NCBI GenBank assembly: GCA_023393655.1
Contig: JAEWKP010000217.1
Span: 1-8,668, forward strand
Source: Pseudomonadota bacterium
GTDB lineage: Bacteria > Pseudomonadota > Alphaproteobacteria > Rhizobiales > Beijerinckiaceae
DNA length: 8,668 bases
Reading direction: 5' to 3'
Shown: one piece after another, positions 5,854 to 8,668 of the stretch
How the letters are laid out: the number at the start of each line of letters is the position of its first letter
How positions within the stretch are numbered: position 1 is the first letter of the stretch
Position numbers and translations under genes: made by a program
The notes under the pieces: generated by a model
Seen by the model: only the letters and a program-made list of their open reading frames with translations
The model's database searches: none
What the model was told of the DNA's origin: nothing

Positions 5854-5897
5854 CCTCCGCGCCCTAAATCCCTGCGCCGTCCTGCAACGCCCCGACC
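5841..5897. repeat. Inverted repeat spanning the convergent ridA-like/cysN 3' ends
   Basis: GGTCGGGGC (5841-5849) and GCCCCGACC (5889-5897) are perfect complements separated by 39 nt. The left arm is in the last codons of the RidA-family gene and the right arm in the last codons of cysN, with the 10-nt intergenic gap between. Either transcript could form the 9-bp stem. No T-run follows on either strand, so it is not a standard intrinsic terminator; it may be chance in GC-rich DNA. Confidence 0.3.
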
Positions 5898-7498
5898 GGG
5901 GCCTTACGCCAGAACCGCATATGCAGTGCCCGCAAGCCGGGACGCAGCAGGATGTCGCCGAAGGCGAGCGCCAGGGACGCTGCCGCATTGGCCGTCAGCA
6001 CGAAGGCTGCCGCGAACAGCCCGGCCGTGCTCAGGACGCGCCAGCTCACGCCGGCAAGCCAGGCCCGGCGGTCCGGCGTACCCGGCCGCCCGACGATGCG
6101 AACGGCGCCACGCTTCGCCCACGCAAGCGTCCCACCCTCGCCCACGGCCTGCCGGACAGCCCCCTCAACCGGCTCGACGAAGCCGAAGGCCACCGTCTCG
6201 TTGCTGATGCGGTCGATCAGGATGAAGCCGCCGAGCTCATGGCTTCGCGCATAGTGCAGCGAGACCAGCGGCCGGTCCAGGCGCAGCGTCACCAGGCCGA
6301 TGCCATTCATGCCCAGGCTCTGCGCCGGCAATGGCTGGAAGCCCTCGATATCGATGCTGTGATGCAGCGCCTCGATCGTGGCATTGGCGCTCTGCGTCGC
6401 GAGCTTGACGATGAACTGGCCGCCTTCGAGCATGGCGCGCTCGCCGGTCCAGAGCAGCCGCGCCTTCAAACCACGACTCACCGGCAAGGCCATCCCTGCC
6501 GCAGCGATGACATCGCCGCGCGAGATGTCGATATCGTCCTCCAGCGTCACCGTCGCGGCCTGGCCGGCGGCGATCTGGCTGGCCTCGCCGGCGGCGCCGA
6601 TCAGGCGCGCGATGCGGCTGATGCGGCCGGTGGGCAGCGCCACGACTGGATCGCCGACGCGGGCGCGCCCGGCAACGGGCGTGCCTGCATAGCCGCGGAA
6701 GTCGAGATCGGGCCGGTTGACCCATTGCACCGGCAGGACGAAGCCCTCGTCGGCCGGCGCAGCGCGCGTGATCGCGACGCTTTCAAGATAGGGCAGCAGC
6801 GCCGGGCCGTCATGCCAGGGCATCAGCGCGGACGGCCGCATCACGTTCTCGCCGTCGCGGGCCGAGACCGGGATGAAGCGGATCGAGGCGAAGCCGAGGC
6901 TCTGCACCGCCGCGCGATAGTCATTCGCGATCCGCTCGAAGACGGCCGCGTCATAGCCGACGAGGTCCATCTTGTTGATGGCGACCACGACATGGCGGAC
7001 GCCGACCAGCGAGACGATGAAGGAATGGCGGCGCGTCTGCGGCAGCAGGCCCTTGCGCGCGTCGACCAGGATGATCGCGAGATCGGCGGTCGAGGCGCCG
7101 GTCGCCATGTTGCGGGTATATTGCTCGTGGCCGGGTGTGTCGGCGACGATGAAGCTGCGCTTGTCCGTGGCGAAATAGCGATAGGCGACATCGATGGTGA
7201 TGCCCTGCTCGCGCTCCGCCGAAAGGCCGTCGACCAGCAGCGCGAAATCCGGTGCCTCGCCCTGCGTGCCGAACTTGCGGGAATCGCTGTCGAGGGCACT
7301 GAGCTGGTCGTCGAAGACCGCGCCGGCCTCGTAGAGCATGCGGCCGATCAGGGTCGACTTGCCGTCATCGACCGAGCCGCAGGTGATGAAGCGCAACAGC
7401 GAGTGCTGGCCGGTTTCGGAGGCAGCCGGCGTATCATTGGCCGGGAGCGGGGTCTGTGCCGGCCTCAGTGTCTTCTTTTTGGCGAGCGCGAAGCCCAT
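5864..7498 (-). CDS. cysN: Sulfate adenylyltransferase subunit 1 (CysN) with C-terminal DUF2061-like hydrophobic domain
   Basis: 544 residues. The GTPase subunit of bacterial ATP sulfurylase couples GTP hydrolysis to APS synthesis by CysD. All G motifs are present: GSVDDGKST (41-49), the switch I Thr in GITID (99-103), DTPGHEQY (120-127), NKMD (175-178) and SARDG (212-216). EF-Tu-like beta domains follow to about residue 445. The remaining hundred residues are unusual. Instead of a CysC APS kinase there is a basic linker and a segment at about 478-530 with SWRVLSTAGLF, two hydrophobic helices and the ending LHMRFW. This resembles DUF2061, a small domain of unknown function predicted to lie in membranes. 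It might tether the enzyme to the inner membrane. The ATG shares one base with the cysD stop (TGATG), with AGGAAGG at 7514-7508 as ribosome site. The stop is 10 nt from the convergent RidA stop. Confidence 0.95.
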   Translation of the reverse strand: MGFALAKKKTLRPAQTPLPANDTPAASETGQHSLLRFITCGSVDDGKSTLIGRMLYEAGAVFDDQLSALDSDSRKFGTQGEAPDFALLVDGLSAEREQGITIDVAYRYFATDKRSFIVADTPGHEQYTRNMATGASTADLAIILVDARKGLLPQTRRHSFIVSLVGVRHVVVAINKMDLVGYDAAVFERIANDYRAAVQSLGFASIRFIPVSARDGENVMRPSALMPWHDGPALLPYLESVAITRAAPADEGFVLPVQWVNRPDLDFRGYAGTPVAGRARVGDPVVALPTGRISRIARLIGAAGEASQIAAGQAATVTLEDDIDISRGDVIAAAGMALPVSRGLKARLLWTGERAMLEGGQFIVKLATQSANATIEALHHSIDIEGFQPLPAQSLGMNGIGLVTLRLDRPLVSLHYARSHELGGFILIDRISNETVAFGFVEPVEGAVRQAVGEGGTLAWAKRGAVRIVGRPGTPDRRAWLAGVSWRVLSTAGLFAAAFVLTANAAASLALAFGDILLRPGLRALHMRFWRKAPVGALQDGAGI

Positions 7499-8400
7499 CA
7501 GAAATAGCCTTCCTGCTTCTTCTGCTCCATCGAGCCGGAGCCGTCATGGTCGATGACGCGGCCCTGCCGTTCGGAAGATCGCGACGAGCGCATCTCGGCG
7601 ATGATGTCGGTGAGGTTCGCCGCCTCGCTCTCGACGGCACCGGTCAGCGGGTAGCAGCCCAGCGTGCGGAAGCGGACCATGCGGGTCTCGACGGTCTCGC
7701 CTGGGTGCAGCTCCATGCGCTCGTCGTCGCGCATGATCCAGGCGCCGTCGCGCCGGACCACCGGGCGAGGCGCGGCGAAATAGAGCGGCACGACCGGGAT
7801 GTTCTCCAGCGCGATGTAGTCCCAGACGTCGCGCTCGGTCCAATTGGAGAGCGGAAACACGCGAAAGCTCTCGCCACGGTGCTTGCGGGTGTTGAAGAGC
7901 TGCCAGGGTTCGGGGCGCTGGTTCTTCGGGTCCCAGCGATGCTCGGGACTGCGCAGCGAGAAGACCCGCTCCTTGGCCCGGCTCTTCTCCTCGTCGCGGC
8001 GGGCCCCGCCGAAGGCGGCATCGAATTTGTAGAGGTCGAGCGCCTGCTTCAGCCCCTGCGTCTTCATCACATCGGTATGGACGCGCGAGCCGGAGGCGAA
8101 GGGGTTGATCCCGGCCGCGACGCCCTCGCGGTTGATATGGACGATCAGGTCGAGCCCGAGCCGCTGCGCCGTCTCGTCGCGGAAGGCGATCATCTCGCGG
8201 AACTTCCAGGTCGTATCGACATGGAGCAGCGGAAAAGGTGGCTTCGCCGGATAGAACGCCTTCATCACCAGATGCAGCAGGACGGCCGAGTCCTTGCCGA
8301 TCGAATAGAGCAGCACCGGCTTGTCGCAGGTCGCCACGACCTCGCGGATGATGAAGATCGCCTCGGCCTCGAGCTTCTGGAGATGGCTGAGCTGGATCAT
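7498..8400 (-). CDS. cysD: Sulfate adenylyltransferase subunit 2 (CysD)
   Basis: 300 residues, the usual length of CysD, the catalytic subunit that joins sulfate to the AMP of ATP to give APS. It has the PP-loop SIGKDS (33-38), then FPLLHVDTTWKFREM (56-70), FGGARRDEEKSRAKER (130-145), NQRPEPWQLFN (160-170), SNWTERDVWDYI (185-196) and TLGCYPLTGAVESEA (247-261), all strongly family-typical. It is cytoplasmic and works as a heterodimer with CysN, encoded immediately downstream. The ATG at 8400 is preferred because the protein then opens with the standard CysD start MIQLSHLQKLEAEAI and GGAGG (8412-8408) lies 7 nt upstream; a longer open frame to 8496 overlaps cysH and is not plausible. Its ATG overlaps the cysH stop by four bases (ATGA), and its TGA shares one base with the cysN start, so the three genes are translationally coupled. 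No anomaly is visible. Confidence 0.97.
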   Translation of the reverse strand: MIQLSHLQKLEAEAIFIIREVVATCDKPVLLYSIGKDSAVLLHLVMKAFYPAKPPFPLLHVDTTWKFREMIAFRDETAQRLGLDLIVHINREGVAAGINPFASGSRVHTDVMKTQGLKQALDLYKFDAAFGGARRDEEKSRAKERVFSLRSPEHRWDPKNQRPEPWQLFNTRKHRGESFRVFPLSNWTERDVWDYIALENIPVVPLYFAAPRPVVRRDGAWIMRDDERMELHPGETVETRMVRFRTLGCYPLTGAVESEAANLTDIIAEMRSSRSSERQGRVIDHDGSGSMEQKKQEGYF

Positions 8401-8668
8401 GCATGCGCCTCCGCCGACGCGACCGTGACGCGCGCCAGCTTTCCGTCCGTCCCGACATGCAGGCCGCATTCCTTGGCCGCGTCGTCCTCCCACCACCAGC
8501 GCCCGGCGCGTTCGGGCTCACCGGGGCGAATGGCGCGGGTGCAGGGCTGGCAGCCGATCGAGACGAAACCCAGCGCATGCAGCGGGTTGATCGGCACGGC
8601 GTTTTCCTGCGCGAAGGCGAGCGCGCGCTCGCGCGTCCAGTCGATCAGCGGGCTCGCCTTGACGAGAC
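8397..8668 (-). CDS. cysH: Adenylylsulfate (APS) reductase CysH, C-terminal part
   Basis: The last 89 residues of a gene that enters from the right edge. The visible part begins LVKASPLIDWTRERALAFAQ and contains NPLHALGFVSIGCQPCTRAI (28-47 of the fragment), PGEPERAGRWWWED and KECGLH (65-70). The CxxC pair in GCQPC is one half of the four-cysteine [4Fe-4S] site found in APS reductases and absent from E. coli-type PAPS reductases; the other pair would lie upstream, outside the window. The cysteine in ECGLH is the nucleophile that forms the thiosulfonate intermediate. The enzyme would reduce APS from CysDN to sulfite with thioredoxin. A tail of 19 residues follows ECGLH. The stop overlaps the cysD start by four bases. 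APS rather than PAPS specificity rests on the CxxC and on the absence of an APS kinase in the visible genes. Confidence 0.93.
   Translation of the reverse strand, partial: LVKASPLIDWTRERALAFAQENAVPINPLHALGFVSIGCQPCTRAIRPGEPERAGRWWWEDDAAKECGLHVGTDGKLARVTVASAEAHA

Noticed and set aside
5889..5902. GC-rich hairpin GCCCC-GACC-GGGGC as a terminator
   Set aside because: It lies inside the cysN coding end, has only a 5-bp stem and no adjacent T-run on either strand.
5921..7507. 528-residue open frame on the plus strand opposite cysN
   Set aside because: Antisense to an unmistakable CysN. The translation is rich in Arg, Asp, Gln and His and lacks domain features, so it is a mirror of cysN codon bias.
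8401..8496. N-terminal extension of cysD
   Set aside because: It overlaps cysH and would add a Gly/Arg-rich stretch not seen in CysD; the ATG at 8400 has a well-placed GGAGG.

Overview
The window is GC-rich, densely packed bacterial chromosome with strong GC3 bias. Protein style and gene content point to an alphaproteobacterium, most likely a Hyphomicrobiales member such as Bosea or a relative. That placement is an inference from codon bias and from memory of similar clusters, not from a marker gene. I see no rRNA or tRNA genes, CRISPR array, insertion sequence or phage gene.

Positions 1-5853 hold a catabolic module for an aromatic acid degraded as its CoA thioester in air. A minus-strand gene cut by the left edge begins like the FAD monooxygenase half of salicylyl-CoA 5-hydroxylase / 2-aminobenzoyl-CoA monooxygenase-reductase. 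It is divergent from a plus-strand run of six genes: SDR dehydrogenase, MarR regulator, crotonase-fold enzyme, acyl-CoA dehydrogenase, aryl-CoA ligase and RidA-family protein. The first four are nearly contiguous (1-nt gaps or overlap); the last two follow gaps of 62 and 46 nt. The 240-bp divergent spacer (117-356) is much richer in A+T than the genes. It carries two back-to-back sigma70-like promoters whose -10 boxes share the same 9-mer, a 26-bp imperfect inverted repeat over the minus-strand promoter, and a near-copy of its half-site over the plus-strand promoter. This suits control by the MarR protein with an aryl-CoA as inducer. The likely flow is: ligase makes the aryl-CoA, the divergent flavoenzyme oxygenates (and perhaps reduces) the ring, and the crotonase, acyl-CoA dehydrogenase and SDR run beta-oxidation-like steps. 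RidA may handle an enamine/imine intermediate if the substrate is 2-aminobenzoate (anthranilate). No thiolase is visible.

Positions 5864-8668, on the minus strand and convergent with the first module after only 10 nt, hold assimilatory sulfate genes in the order cysH (partial, right edge), cysD, cysN, translationally coupled by 4-nt and 1-nt overlaps. CysH has a CxxC pair typical of Fe-S APS reductases. CysN has no APS kinase but ends in a small hydrophobic domain resembling DUF2061. Together they would make APS from sulfate and reduce it to sulfite.

The most interesting points are the two enzymes in the aromatic module that lack the standard catalytic residues of their families (crotonase and RidA), the shared operator-like elements, and the CysN C-terminal fusion.
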